NCBI GenBank assembly: GCA_017396555.1
Contig: JAFQLS010000021.1
Span: forward strand, 1 to 64,000
Length of the DNA stretch: 64,000 nt
Direction: 5' to 3'
DNA from: Lachnospiraceae bacterium
GTDB taxonomy: Bacteria; Bacillota; Clostridia; Lachnospirales; Lachnospiraceae
The position numbers and the translations under genes were made by a program. Positions within the stretch are counted from its first letter, which is position 1; each line of letters starts with the position of its first letter. The notes beneath the pieces were generated by a model, which was not told the DNA's origin, searched no databases, and saw nothing but the letters and a program-made list of their open reading frames with translations. Below, one piece after another: positions 17,866 to 27,045 of this stretch.

Positions 17866-18426
17866 ATGGAAAAATATATCGGTTTAATTTGTGTAATTGC
17901 AATTGTGATTGTAATTGCGGTATTTGTTATTGCTACATACAATAGCTTGATACGTTTAAGAAATAGGGTTAAGAATTCATTTGCACAAATTGATACACAG
18001 CTACAGAGAAGATTTGATTTGATTCCTAATTTGGTAGAGACTGTTAAAGGCTATGCATCGCACGAAAAAGAACTGTTAGAAAGTATTACGGCAAGTAGAA
18101 CAGGATTTATGAATGCAGGCTCGAATGGTGAAAAGATGGATATGGATAACCAGTTAACATCAAGCTTGCGAACACTATTTGCAGTAGCAGAGAATTATCC
18201 GGATTTAAAAGCTAACAAAAACTTTGAAAATCTTCAGAACGAGTTGTCGGAGACAGAGGATAAGGTTGCATATTCAAGACAATTCTACAATGATTCAGTA
18301 ACGATGTATAATGATAAGTTACAGATGTTTCCCACAAATATAATTGCAGGAATGTTTGGATTTAAAGAAGAAGCTTTATTTGCTACAAGCGAAGAAGCAA
18401 AGGAAGCTCCAAAGGTTCAGTTTTAA
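17866..18426 (+). CDS. lemA: LemA family membrane-anchored protein
   Basis: This protein of 186 residues has one N-terminal membrane helix (5-25) and then the LemA signature YNSLIRLRNRVKNSFAQID and QLQRRFDLIPNLVETVKGYA, followed by helices with FPTNIIAGMFGF near the end. It is an anchored helical-bundle protein of unknown molecular role, usually coded beside a DUF2207/YgcG-type protein. Here that partner is convergent across a terminator rather than in the same operon. AAGGAGG lies 8 nt before the ATG. It is 45 bp after hss and might receive read-through from that operon. Confidence 0.92.
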   Translation: MEKYIGLICVIAIVIVIAVFVIATYNSLIRLRNRVKNSFAQIDTQLQRRFDLIPNLVETVKGYASHEKELLESITASRTGFMNAGSNGEKMDMDNQLTSSLRTLFAVAENYPDLKANKNFENLQNELSETEDKVAYSRQFYNDSVTMYNDKLQMFPTNIIAGMFGFKEEALFATSEEAKEAPKVQF

Positions 18427-18440
18427 TATTAGATAAAAAA

Positions 18441-18474
18441 GAGTTTGCACTTTTCAAAATGCAAACTCTTTTTA
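18441..18474. terminator. Bidirectional terminator between lemA and the DUF2207 gene
   Basis: A perfect 9-bp stem (GAGTTTGCA with TGCAAACTC) is flanked by A-rich sequence before and T-rich sequence after, so it works in both directions between convergent genes. Confidence 0.85.
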
Positions 18475-18491
18475 TTTGTTTTAGTAATTGT

Positions 18492-20783
18492 TTAGTGACC
18501 GCCGCCACCGCCGCCGCCACCACGACCGCCGCCGCCGTATCCGAAACCGCCGCCACCGCCGCCACTATATGAACCGGAGCGTGTAGCAGAACGTAATCTT
18601 CGACCGGTACGTCTGAATCGTCCTGAACGATAATAATTGTTGCTAAGTATTTCGCTTTCTGATGCCTCGGGACATCTGATGCCTATAGCTTTTATTACTT
18701 TTTCTGAGATACCAAATGCAGTAGCATATATCAGGTATTTTTCCCATAATGGCAATTCAACAAAGGTACGTTCGTTGATAAGTGTATTACTATTTAAGAA
18801 ATTATATAAGCCTCTCCATTTTGCATATTCATCTTCGCCATATTGTGTTAGTAGGATATGTTTGTTAGCCTTTTTATTAAGGAATATAGATGCAATAATA
18901 CAACATACACCAATAATGGTATAGGAACCAAATGCAAGGTCAAGTCGTGTATGATATGAAATAATATTTGCTAAAATTATAAATGCTAATCCACAAATAA
19001 ATAAGGTTTTGCTTGATGATTTTAAATTGTTTCTAGGTTGCTTATAATTTGCTTTTTGGAAGTAACCGTCTCTTACACCAATTGTAACAACTGAGCTATC
19101 TACATTTTTAACAAATGTAGTGGTGTTCTCATAATCAGTTGAAACGCGTGATTGGAATTTGCTCATTAATATTGAGTTATTAACTGCGTGACGAACAATC
19201 AAGTTGAAGTAGTATTGTTCAGTAGTTGTAAGTGGTTCGTACTCAATAGCCGGTTCTTCATAAGCCACATCAGCTTCGGCTGAATTAGTAACAGTTTCAT
19301 CAAATGGAGCCCAAGGAGCCGGATTAAGTGTAGGTTCAGCTACAGTAGTTTCAGCGGAAGGGGTTTCCACAATAGGGGTTTGTTCAGGTGGTATATCCCA
19401 TTTAAAGTCAGGGTCAAATCCTATGTCATTCATGCCAAATGGCGTTTGCTCGTTGGATTGTACAGGAGTTTGAGCTGTTGAAAATGCTGAATCTGACTGA
19501 GTTAGTGGAGCCGGAGCTTTAGGAGGGTTTTTAATTAATATTTCAATATCTGAATTTCCTATTTCTCTAAGCTCAATATATTTCTTTCGTGCAAGGCTAA
19601 GAAGTATGGCTGAATAAATACCTGAGTCATCTTTTGGTTCCTTGTGTTTACAAAATACAAGACTGGCAGCAAAGTTAGGATCTAAATCACTAGGAATATC
19701 TCTGTATAAATCTATCTCCGTGTCCGGTTTGTAGAATACATATTTTGATTTTAACCTTAATTTATATGTAAATGCATATATGAGTATAACTATTGAACCT
19801 AGTATCAATACTACAAACACAATCGTTTTTATACGTTTATATTTTGCAGGAGTATCAATATAATCCTGTTGCTCATCTAATATCTCCGTAAGCACGTCAT
19901 CAAAATAATAATCATTATAAGATGCGTATTCAGTAAATATATGTTTATCTTCGCCATATGCTACTAAGTCAAATTCAATGTATTCATTGTATGGCTTGAA
20001 TTGCAGCTGTTCCTCATTCAGTTCAAACGAAAAAGTATGGTAGCCGGGATTTACACTGTCCGATTCTGTGACAGGGAATGTATTGGAATTTGTACCATAT
20101 GTAGTATAGGTATAATTTCCTTTCGCCGGCATCTTGTCGTTAGGAATAAGTATTTCTCCCTTTAAGGATTCAAGGTGCTCTATAGTATCTCCTGAATAAA
20201 GTGACAAATATAAATCGGAACAGTCATTATATCTTAGTGCAGCATTATTCATTTCGTACTCGATTTCAAATACCATTTCTTCGCGATATACACCATCTAT
20301 ATAGAAAAATACACATTCATACCTTTGCATATCTTCATCATATGGTCCTTCGCTGTGATACCATTTACCGGGACCGTATTCTGTATTCCAATTAACATAA
20401 TCGTAATCATCCCAATATAATTTATCACTTTCCTCATAAATGATTTCGCTTCCATCAGGAAGAATCTGTTTTACAGAATTAACCTTGTAATCTATTTTTA
20501 CGCCATCGTAGTAATCTTCACAGAGATCACGCCATAATTCCCAAAAGGGATTGCTTTTTGAGGCGGCATGGATATCAAAGGTTAAACGTTCTGTAATCAC
20601 TACTTTACCATTACTTCCGGGTTCATCAACTACCTCGGCACGGTATTCTACATCTGTTATTCTTGCATAGTCATTAGGATTTAGGCTTGCATCTTCTGAA
20701 CTGAGAATTGCCATAAGCAAAGGAAGTCCAAAGTTAATGACTATAACTAGAACAACGATAATTGTGACTAGTTTGTTTCTCAT
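18492..20783 (-). CDS. DUF2207 membrane protein with glycine-rich tail
   Basis: This protein has 763 residues. An N-terminal membrane helix (3-23) is followed by an extracytoplasmic DUF2207 region (about 30-300, with ERLTFDIHA and VNPGYHTFSFELNEEQLQF), then a helix near 325-345, a cytoplasmic or linker part rich in Pro/Thr/Glu (420-520), two more helices near 615-660 and a tail from about 735 of Arg/Ser then almost pure Gly with Tyr, Phe and His. The GC-rich gly codons stand out from the AT-rich surroundings. The start at 20781-20783 is preferred to one 15 codons upstream because AAGAAGG precedes it. DUF2207 proteins pair with LemA, as here; the role in envelope function is unproved. Confidence 0.85.
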   Translation of the reverse strand: MRNKLVTIIVVLVIVINFGLPLLMAILSSEDASLNPNDYARITDVEYRAEVVDEPGSNGKVVITERLTFDIHAASKSNPFWELWRDLCEDYYDGVKIDYKVNSVKQILPDGSEIIYEESDKLYWDDYDYVNWNTEYGPGKWYHSEGPYDEDMQRYECVFFYIDGVYREEMVFEIEYEMNNAALRYNDCSDLYLSLYSGDTIEHLESLKGEILIPNDKMPAKGNYTYTTYGTNSNTFPVTESDSVNPGYHTFSFELNEEQLQFKPYNEYIEFDLVAYGEDKHIFTEYASYNDYYFDDVLTEILDEQQDYIDTPAKYKRIKTIVFVVLILGSIVILIYAFTYKLRLKSKYVFYKPDTEIDLYRDIPSDLDPNFAASLVFCKHKEPKDDSGIYSAILLSLARKKYIELREIGNSDIEILIKNPPKAPAPLTQSDSAFSTAQTPVQSNEQTPFGMNDIGFDPDFKWDIPPEQTPIVETPSAETTVAEPTLNPAPWAPFDETVTNSAEADVAYEEPAIEYEPLTTTEQYYFNLIVRHAVNNSILMSKFQSRVSTDYENTTTFVKNVDSSVVTIGVRDGYFQKANYKQPRNNLKSSSKTLFICGLAFIILANIISYHTRLDLAFGSYTIIGVCCIIASIFLNKKANKHILLTQYGEDEYAKWRGLYNFLNSNTLINERTFVELPLWEKYLIYATAFGISEKVIKAIGIRCPEASESEILSNNYYRSGRFRRTGRRLRSATRSGSYSGGGGGGFGYGGGGRGGGGGGGGH

Positions 20784-20931
20784 TTTCAACCTTCTTTCGA
20801 CATAATATTTGATTTTAGTATATAACAAACATAAGAAAGTGTAAAGTATTCTGAAACAAAAGTAGATTGTTAATGCAGAATGGTGAATAAGGTGGTAAAA
20901 TATATTTATATAATGTTTGAGGAGTGCTCGA

Positions 20932-22209
20932 ATGAAAACAGATATAATAATAAGAGATATAGAAAATGGGAAGTATGATGAGGTATTTATAGATATATAT
21001 GCTGATACGGCCTGTATTGATTGTCAAAAGAAAAGGTACATAGATGCTGTTAAAAAATTTGAGGAGATTTATAACGAAAAGGAAGTGCAGATATTTAGTG
21101 CACCCGGAAGGTGCGAGATAGGCGGAAATCATACAGACCATCAGAATGGAATTGTACTTGCAACTGCTATTAATCTGGATGCAATAGGAGTAGTTTCGGG
21201 TAATTCTGATAATAAGGTCAACATTGCTTCAGAAGGTTTTGGAGTAATTCATATTTCGTTAGATGAATTAGGAGAAAGAACAGATGAAAGGGGAAGCACG
21301 AAGGCGCTTGTTAAAGGTGTTTTGTCTGAAATGTCTAAATGCGGATATATAGTAGGAGGCTTTGACGTTTATATAACAAGTGACGTGCCGATGGGCTCGG
21401 GTTTGTCATCCTCAGCATCTTTTGAGGTGCTTATCGGAACAATAATATCCGGTTTATATAATGATATGCAGATTTCACCGGTTGAAATAGCAATGATGGG
21501 TCAATCTGCTGAGAATAAATATTTTGGTAAACCATGTGGCTTAATGGATCAAATGGTATGCGCTATAGGGAATGTGGTGCTTATTGATTTTTTGGAAATT
21601 GATAGTATAAAAGTAGAAAAGATAAATATTGACTTGGATAAGTGTGGATATAGTCTTTGTATTACTGATACCAAAGGCAGCCATGAGAACCTTACAGATG
21701 AATATGCATCTATACCTATGGAAATGAAAAATGTCGCAAAGCATTTTGGAAAGCTAACATTACGCGGCATTACTAAAGAAATGCTCACTAAGGATATAAA
21801 TGTTCTTAGAGAAACTGTAGGTGATAGAGCAGTGTTGCGCAGCCTACATTTTGTTACTGAAAATGATAGAGCCTACAGGGAAGCTGAATATTTAAAAGAA
21901 AACAATATTAAGGCTTTTTTGAAAGAGGTAAATGCATCGGGTAATTCTTCGCATAAATATCTTCAAAATATATATTCAAGTACTAAAGTGCAAAGCCAGG
22001 CTGTGACATTGGCATTAGGATTTAGTGAAGAAATACTTGAAGATGATGAGGCATGCAGAGTTCATGGTGGCGGATTTGCCGGAACAATTATAGCATTTGT
22101 AAAAAAAGAAAATGAGATTTTGTACATAAAAGAAATGGAGAATATATTCGGTGCAGGTTCATGTAAAACCTTGAAAATAAGAAAATATGGTGGTATTAAA
22201 GTGTTTTAA
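20932..22209 (+). CDS. galK: Galactokinase
   Basis: This protein of 425 residues is a GHMP kinase that phosphorylates alpha-galactose at C1 with ATP (Leloir pathway, cytoplasm). Signatures are the galactose-binding APGRCEIGGNHTDHQNG (near 56-72), the ATP loop VPMGSGLSSSASFE (near 152) and the third motif RVHGGGFAGTI near 380. It is about 35 residues longer than typical GalK at the N-terminus, which I have seen in related Clostridia. The ATG at 20932 has GAGGAGTG upstream. galT and galE are not in the window, so it is not part of a full Leloir operon. Confidence 0.93.
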   Translation: MKTDIIIRDIENGKYDEVFIDIYADTACIDCQKKRYIDAVKKFEEIYNEKEVQIFSAPGRCEIGGNHTDHQNGIVLATAINLDAIGVVSGNSDNKVNIASEGFGVIHISLDELGERTDERGSTKALVKGVLSEMSKCGYIVGGFDVYITSDVPMGSGLSSSASFEVLIGTIISGLYNDMQISPVEIAMMGQSAENKYFGKPCGLMDQMVCAIGNVVLIDFLEIDSIKVEKINIDLDKCGYSLCITDTKGSHENLTDEYASIPMEMKNVAKHFGKLTLRGITKEMLTKDINVLRETVGDRAVLRSLHFVTENDRAYREAEYLKENNIKAFLKEVNASGNSSHKYLQNIYSSTKVQSQAVTLALGFSEEILEDDEACRVHGGGFAGTIIAFVKKENEILYIKEMENIFGAGSCKTLKIRKYGGIKVF

Positions 22210-22236
22210 AATATACAAAAGGAAGGAGCTATTTTT

Positions 22237-22596
22237 ATGGCATTAGAAGATTCGTTAAGAGCGCAATTAATTAAACAATTTCCGGCAGATGTATTGGTAC
22301 TTAAGGATGATTTTCACAAAGAGTATTATGCATGTCCAACGTGTAAGAGGGTTGTTGCAATTAGTAATACAAAATGTATGGCATGTGACCAGGCGTTGAA
22401 ATGGGAAAATATCAGAGTACAGGAAATGGAAGAGAAGGGAAAGAAAAAAGCCACGCTTACATTTGAGGTGCCGGCAGATTTTGTTAAATCATATTGTAGA
22501 AAATGTCCAATCTCATATATAGCAAAACATGATAAAGAAAATATGTATGAGTGTCCGTTAGGAATGAGAAATAATTGTCCTTTAGAGATTAATTGA
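22237..22596 (+). CDS. Small cysteine-rich (zinc-ribbon-like) protein, function unknown
   Basis: This protein of 119 residues has a helical start (LEDSLRAQLIKQFPADVLVL) and several cysteine pairs: YACPTCKR, KCMACDQ, YCRKCP, then ECPLG and NCPLE. The first two pairs resemble a zinc ribbon; the last four cysteines could bind a second metal. It has GGAAGGAG before the ATG, lies 27 bp after galK and ends at a strong terminator, so it is probably co-transcribed with galK. I do not recognise a named family. Confidence 0.65.
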   Translation: MALEDSLRAQLIKQFPADVLVLKDDFHKEYYACPTCKRVVAISNTKCMACDQALKWENIRVQEMEEKGKKKATLTFEVPADFVKSYCRKCPISYIAKHDKENMYECPLGMRNNCPLEIN

Positions 22597-22598
22597 TG

Positions 22599-22628
22599 AA
22601 AAAAGCCTTGTTTTAAGGCTTTTTTTTT
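22599..22628 (+). terminator. Rho-independent terminator after the galK operon
   Basis: The stem AAAGCCTT with AAGGCTTT and a TTTT-containing loop is followed by a run of eight T. Confidence 0.85.
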
Positions 22629-22631
22629 GTT

Positions 22632-22648
22632 TCGGAAACGTTATCGCA
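22632..22648 (+). promoter_or_regulatory. Possible cre/LacI-family operator upstream of the amylase gene
   Basis: The sequence CGGAAACGTTATCG is centred on CG. It fits the catabolite-response consensus (WTGNAANCGNWNNCW) with two mismatches and could equally be a MalR-type operator. It ends 28 bp before the -35 box of the amylase promoter, a sensible place for sugar control. No LacI-type regulator gene is in the window. Confidence 0.4.
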
Positions 22649-22676
22649 ATTTGTGAAAAAATAAGACTTGGTCGTA

Positions 22677-22705
22677 TTGACTTAGATTTTTTGGTAATAT
22701 ATACT
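22677..22705 (+). promoter_or_regulatory. sigma-A-type promoter of the amylase gene
   Basis: TTGACT and TATACT with a 17-bp spacer are a strong match. The start codon is about 215 nt downstream, giving a long leader. Confidence 0.65.
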
Positions 22706-22711
22706 AAATTT

Positions 22712-22924
22712 GGAAAATGTTTTTTAACATTTTTATATAAAAATAATAATAGAAGTGTATGTCTATATTTTAAATTATAATGTGTAAAAAAGGAGGTATT
22801 GGCAGGCGGGTTTACTGTGATTTGAAATATATAGACCCTATTTCGTCGTCGGGGGTTTCTATTATCTATTTTGTATATGTTTTGTGTTTTGAAATTGTAT
22901 ATTATAAAAATAGGAGAGAGAAAA
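22712..22924 (+). promoter_or_regulatory. Long, partly structured 5' leader of the amylase mRNA
   Basis: About 210 nt without a gene. It contains AGGAGG at 22791-22797, followed at once by a possible 8-codon TTG-started frame (LAGGFTVI), and a hairpin formed by ATAGACCC with GGGTTTCTAT (8 pairs, two bulged bases) around 22845-22868. It then runs AT-rich to the true AGGAGAG site. It does not match a riboswitch I know. Confidence 0.4.
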
Positions 22925-25543
22925 ATGATACTCAAATCAAAAAATAATACACGTAATAAGATTATAGGTGTAATAGTAGCAATTTGTTTATTAATTACAG
23001 GAATCATTTCTATTCCGAGGTTATTTGATTCAAAGGTTCCTGTTAAGGCAGCAAATTCATCTAGTTATAATTTAGCTAGTAACATTCAAGATGGTGTTAT
23101 ATTACACTGTTTTGACTGGAAGTATAATGATATTAGATATGAACTTCCTAATATTGCGGCAGCAGGTTTTACATCAGTACAGACATCGCCAGCTCAGGTT
23201 GGTAAGGAATCTGGTGCTTGGTATTGGTTATACCAGCCACTTGGCTTCTATGCAGGAACTAATGATTTAGGAACTGTAGATGAGCTTAAGGCTCTTTGTT
23301 CAGAAGCTGATAAGTATGGTATCAAAGTAATCGTAGACGTAGTTGCTAACCATTTAGGAAGTGACCACTCTAGAATTCAGAGTGATTTAAGAGATAGCCA
23401 GTATTGGCACACATACGGAACAGTTTCTAACTGGTCAGATCGTTATCAGGTAGTTATGGGTGAAATCGGAATGCCTGATATTAACAGTGAACATAGTTAT
23501 GTTCAGCAGGTAGTTGCTAATTATATTAATGAATTAAAGAGCTATGGTGTAGACGGTATCAGATGGGATGCTGCTAAGCATATAGCATTACCAAGTGAAA
23601 ATTGTAACTTCTGGTCAACAGTAACAAGCCAAGGATTATATCACTATGGTGAGATTTTAGTTGGTCCAGACGATAGAAGTTCTGGTAACGAAGGATTAAT
23701 GAAAGAGTATACAAACTACATGTCAGTTACAGATAGTTCATATGGTAAGACTCTTCGTGATGCATTTGCATCAGGATCAGTTCCAAGTGCATATGGTAAC
23801 TGGGCTGCACGTGGTATTGCAAATAATAAATTAATTTACTGGGGCGAAAGCCATGATACATGGTCAAATGGTACTGATTGGGGATATTCAAATGGAATGA
23901 GCCAGAATGTAATTGACCGTGCATATGCAGTTGCAGCAAGTAGAAATGAAGTATCAGCATTGTATTTTTCACGTCCTGCTTCAAAGGATAAGAATAGCAT
24001 CAGAGGTGGACAGAAGGGTAGTACACACTTTACAAGTGCAGAAGTAGCAGCAGTAAATCATTTCCACAATGCAATGATAGGACAGAAGGATTACTATACA
24101 ACTGGTAATAACTGTGCTGTTGTATCTCGTGAGTCAGGTGCCGTAATCGTTGCAGGTAGTGGTGGAAACTTCACAGTTTCAGTTCCAAATGGTGGTAGTA
24201 CAACTCAGCCGGGTACATATAAGGAAGCTATAACAGGTTCAACATGGACAGTTACATCTTCAACAATTTCAGGTTATATCGGTTCTTCAGGTATTGCAGT
24301 AATCTACAAGGAAGGCTATGAAATACCTACAGGAACAACAACTACTGAGAACGTTTCAGAAGCAGGAACAGTTTACTTCAAAAATACAAGTAATTGGAGC
24401 GATGTGTATGCATACTACTGGAGTGATTCAAATACGACCATGACAACATGGCCTGGTGTTAAGATGACAAATGTAGGAGATAATGTATACAGCGTTAACA
24501 TTCCAGCAGGTGTTTCGAAGATTATCTTTAATAATGGTGGAGACCTTAAGACAGATGATCTTAACCTTCCAGGTGTGAATAAGATATATAACAATGGTAG
24601 TTGGTCAGACTATGCTGTAGAAACAACAACACAGCAGGAAACAACAACACAGGAAGAGACAACAGTTGCTTCAGATAGCAATATCTTCTATAAGAATACA
24701 AAGAACTGGAGTAAGGTATATGCGTACTACTGGAGTGATTCAAATACAAAGATGACAACATGGCCTGGAGTACAGATGACAAATGTTGGTAACAATACAT
24801 ATGGAGCTAACATTCCAGAGACAGCAAATTACATTATATTTAGTGATGGTAATGGAAATCAGACAAGTGATATAACATTAAAGGGTCTTAATAAGTTATA
24901 TAACAATGGTAGTTGGGAAACTGTAGAGGAAGAGACAACAACACAGGAAGAGACAACAACACAGGAAGAGACAACAACTGAACAGGAAACAACAACTCAG
25001 GCTTCAGATGATTACAATATTTACTATAAGAATACAGGTAACTGGAGCAATGTATATGCATACTACTGGAGCGATGCTAATACAGGTATGACAACATGGC
25101 CTGGAAAGCAGATGACTAAGCTTAGCGATGGCACATATGGAATTAAGGTTCCAACAGATGCAAAATACATCATTTTCAACAATGGTTCAAACACTCAGAC
25201 TAAAGATATAACAATTAGTGGATTTGAAAAAGTATATAACAATGGCTCTTGGTCGAACTATGCAACAGAAGAAGAGACAACAGCAGCTGGTAATTATCTT
25301 TACTTCAAGAATTCGAATAATTGGAGCAATGTATATGCATATTACTGGAGCAATTCAAATACAAAGATGACAACATGGCCTGGAAAACAGATGACAAATA
25401 TGGGTAGTGGTGTATATCGTATTGAAGTTCCTTCAGATGCAAAATATATTATCTTCAATAATGGAAATGGTTCACAGACAAGTGATTTAACAATTTCAGG
25501 AATGAATAAGATTTACCAGAACAATAAATGGTCAAATTATTAA
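22925..25543 (+). CDS. Secreted alpha-amylase (GH13) with four CBM26-type starch-binding modules
   Basis: This protein has 872 residues. A Sec signal peptide is cleaved near VKA-AN (41-43). The GH13 barrel spans about 50-400: DVVANH (138-143), GIRWDAAKH with nucleophile Asp215, YGEILVG with acid/base Glu243 and ESHDTW with Asp311. A beta domain follows to about 460. Then come four repeats of about 80 residues (from 482, 587, 697 and 788), each with WS.VYAYYWSDSNT, MTTWPG and a KIYNNGSW end, the pattern of CBM26 starch-binding modules. They are joined by Thr/Glu linkers (ETTTQEETTT). There is no sortase or SLH anchor, so it is probably released. It cuts alpha-1,4 links in starch outside the cell. 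The start at 22925 follows AGGAGAG; an upstream in-frame ATG lacks a site. Confidence 0.93.
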   Translation: MILKSKNNTRNKIIGVIVAICLLITGIISIPRLFDSKVPVKAANSSSYNLASNIQDGVILHCFDWKYNDIRYELPNIAAAGFTSVQTSPAQVGKESGAWYWLYQPLGFYAGTNDLGTVDELKALCSEADKYGIKVIVDVVANHLGSDHSRIQSDLRDSQYWHTYGTVSNWSDRYQVVMGEIGMPDINSEHSYVQQVVANYINELKSYGVDGIRWDAAKHIALPSENCNFWSTVTSQGLYHYGEILVGPDDRSSGNEGLMKEYTNYMSVTDSSYGKTLRDAFASGSVPSAYGNWAARGIANNKLIYWGESHDTWSNGTDWGYSNGMSQNVIDRAYAVAASRNEVSALYFSRPASKDKNSIRGGQKGSTHFTSAEVAAVNHFHNAMIGQKDYYTTGNNCAVVSRESGAVIVAGSGGNFTVSVPNGGSTTQPGTYKEAITGSTWTVTSSTISGYIGSSGIAVIYKEGYEIPTGTTTTENVSEAGTVYFKNTSNWSDVYAYYWSDSNTTMTTWPGVKMTNVGDNVYSVNIPAGVSKIIFNNGGDLKTDDLNLPGVNKIYNNGSWSDYAVETTTQQETTTQEETTVASDSNIFYKNTKNWSKVYAYYWSDSNTKMTTWPGVQMTNVGNNTYGANIPETANYIIFSDGNGNQTSDITLKGLNKLYNNGSWETVEEETTTQEETTTQEETTTEQETTTQASDDYNIYYKNTGNWSNVYAYYWSDANTGMTTWPGKQMTKLSDGTYGIKVPTDAKYIIFNNGSNTQTKDITISGFEKVYNNGSWSNYATEEETTAAGNYLYFKNSNNWSNVYAYYWSNSNTKMTTWPGKQMTNMGSGVYRIEVPSDAKYIIFNNGNGSQTSDLTISGMNKIYQNNKWSNY
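24370..25540 (+). repeat. Four in-frame tandem CBM26-type repeats
   Basis: Four units of about 240 bp lie at about 24370, 24685, 25015 and 25288. They are very similar in DNA (shared tatgcatactactggag- and acaacatggcctgg-type stretches), separated by Thr/Glu-codon linkers of varying length. They are a likely site of unequal crossing-over and module-number variation between strains. Confidence 0.85.
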
Positions 25544-25562
25544 AATGTGAATAAAAACATTG

Positions 25563-25597
25563 ATAGGAAGTGTCGTAAATGACACTTCCTATTTTTA
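25563..25597 (+). terminator. Rho-independent terminator after the amylase gene
   Basis: A perfect 12-bp stem (ATAGGAAGTGTC with GACACTTCCTAT) and a 6-nt loop are followed by TTTTT. Confidence 0.9.
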
Positions 25598-25701
25598 TGG
25601 GTAATTATTAAAAAAGTATAAAGTGTTTGAAGATTGAAATACTAAAGATGTATAATGGTTTTGTAGTAAAAATTAGTAATATACGAAGGAATAGAGGAAT
25701 T

Positions 25702-26553
25702 ATGAAAAAGACATTGTTGTTTGCTGATAGTACATGTGATTTATCAGAGGAGTTAATAAAAAAATATGGAGTTAATATTGTACCATTGTGTATAGTTTTA
25801 GATGATAAAAGTTATTACGATATGTCAGAGATTACTCCGGATGAGATTTATGAATGGGCAGATAAGAACAAAAAAACGCCTAAGACAGCGGCAGCCACAT
25901 TTGAGTACTTGCAGGATAAGGTGGTTCCATATCTTGAAGAAGGAAATGATATTATTTTCTTCGGTATTTCAGAAGAAATGAGTACGACTTGTAATGTGCT
26001 GAGAATGGTTAGTGAGGAATCTCAAAACGGTAAAATGTATGTTATTAATTCGGCGAATTTATCTACCGGTATCGGATTACAGGTGATTAAGGCGGCAGAA
26101 ATGATAAATAAAGGAATAGATGCTGAAAACATAGTTGCCGAAATCGAAATATTAAAGCCTAAGGTTAGGTCGAGCTTTCTTGTAGATACACTTACATATT
26201 TGGCAAGAGGTGGTAGATGTAGCGGCGCCACAGCATTACTTGCTAATACACTTAAGTTACATCCTTGTATTGAAGTTATAGATGGTAAAATGGATGTTGG
26301 TAAGAAATACAGAGGCAGTATATCAAAGGCGCTTAAGCATTATGTTGAGGATTTAAAAGAAGATTTGTTAAATGCAGATTCGTCCAGGGTTTTTATTACT
26401 CATTCAGGCATTGATGAAGAGATAATTGAAAATGTTAAAGAACAGCTTGTAGCTCTTGATTATTTTGAAGAAATCTTAATAACAAGAGCGGGTGGAGTTA
26501 TTTCAAGTCATTGTGGACCCGGTACATTAGGAGTTTTGTTCATTTCTAAATAA
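25702..26553 (+). CDS. DegV family fatty-acid-binding protein
   Basis: This protein has 283 residues. Typical DegV features are ADSTCDLSEEL (near 8-18), PLCIVLDDKSYYD (near 31), TAAATFEYL (near 66), GISEEMSTT with the conserved Ser/Thr cluster, and the C-terminal HSGIDEE and ITRAGGVISSHCGPGTLGV segments. DegV/FakB proteins hold a fatty acid and present it to a kinase; which lipid is bound here, and whether a FakA partner exists, cannot be seen. The ATG at 25702 has AGAGGAA upstream. The 3' end overlaps the convergent Gx-transporter gene by 27 bp. Confidence 0.92.
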   Translation: MKKTLLFADSTCDLSEELIKKYGVNIVPLCIVLDDKSYYDMSEITPDEIYEWADKNKKTPKTAAATFEYLQDKVVPYLEEGNDIIFFGISEEMSTTCNVLRMVSEESQNGKMYVINSANLSTGIGLQVIKAAEMINKGIDAENIVAEIEILKPKVRSSFLVDTLTYLARGGRCSGATALLANTLKLHPCIEVIDGKMDVGKKYRGSISKALKHYVEDLKEDLLNADSSRVFITHSGIDEEIIENVKEQLVALDYFEEILITRAGGVISSHCGPGTLGVLFISK

Positions 26554-27045
26554 AGGAAGTCTTGTGAGTATAAGGTTACTTAAAAGACCAATAAATATAC
26601 CGGCAATTATGCCACTAAACCATAATACGGGAAGGTAGTAAAGAATAGCAGTAGATTCAAGTATGAGCATTGCCATAAGGATTTGTCCGATGTTGTGACA
26701 TAATCCGCCAGCCATACTTATGTTGGTTATTCCAAACCTTCCTGTTTTTTTTAGTAATATCATCACGGAAGTACTGAGCACGCCCCCGGCAAAACTGTAT
26801 AATAGTGAAAATGTATTTCCGAATGTTATTCCAGTAAGAATGATTCGAATTATATTGATTATAAAGGCATCTTTACAGCTTAATTTGTATATTGCTATAA
26901 GTACAACGATATTGGTTAGTCCGACTTTTATTCCGGGAAGCGCGATGAATGCAGGAATAAGACTTTCTAACCATGATAAAATCATAGAAGTAGCTATTAA
27001 AATCCCACGTAATGCTATTTTGTAAGAATTATTTTGCGATTGCAT
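26527..27045 (-). CDS. Gx transporter family membrane protein (HepS component I-like)
   Basis: This protein of 172 residues has about five membrane segments. It begins YKIALRGILIATSMILSWLE and has LPGIKVGLTNIVVL and SMAGGLCHNIGQILMA, which are hallmarks of PF07456 proteins (annotated as heptaprenyl diphosphate synthase component I or Gx transporter). They resemble small substrate-binding membrane subunits; the transport substrate is unknown. The gene overlaps the upstream NusG-II gene by 17 bp, so the two form an operon. This pairing is common in Clostridia. The annotation as prenyl synthase is historical and probably wrong. Confidence 0.85.
   Translation of the reverse strand: MQSQNNSYKIALRGILIATSMILSWLESLIPAFIALPGIKVGLTNIVVLIAIYKLSCKDAFIINIIRIILTGITFGNTFSLLYSFAGGVLSTSVMILLKKTGRFGITNISMAGGLCHNIGQILMAMLILESTAILYYLPVLWFSGIIAGIFIGLLSNLILTRLPLFRNEQNS

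Noticed and set aside
18492-18580. GC-rich repeat near the end of the DUF2207 gene
   Set aside because: It is the codon pattern of the glycine-rich tail of the protein, known in this family; not a CRISPR or a separate element.
24585-25000. CRISPR-like repeats in the amylase gene
   Set aside because: They are in-frame Thr/Glu linkers and starch-binding modules of one protein, too long and too regular in codon phase for a CRISPR array.
26527-27045. Heptaprenyl diphosphate synthase subunit I
   Set aside because: The family name is historical. The protein is a small multi-pass membrane protein without prenyltransferase motifs, so I call it Gx transporter family.
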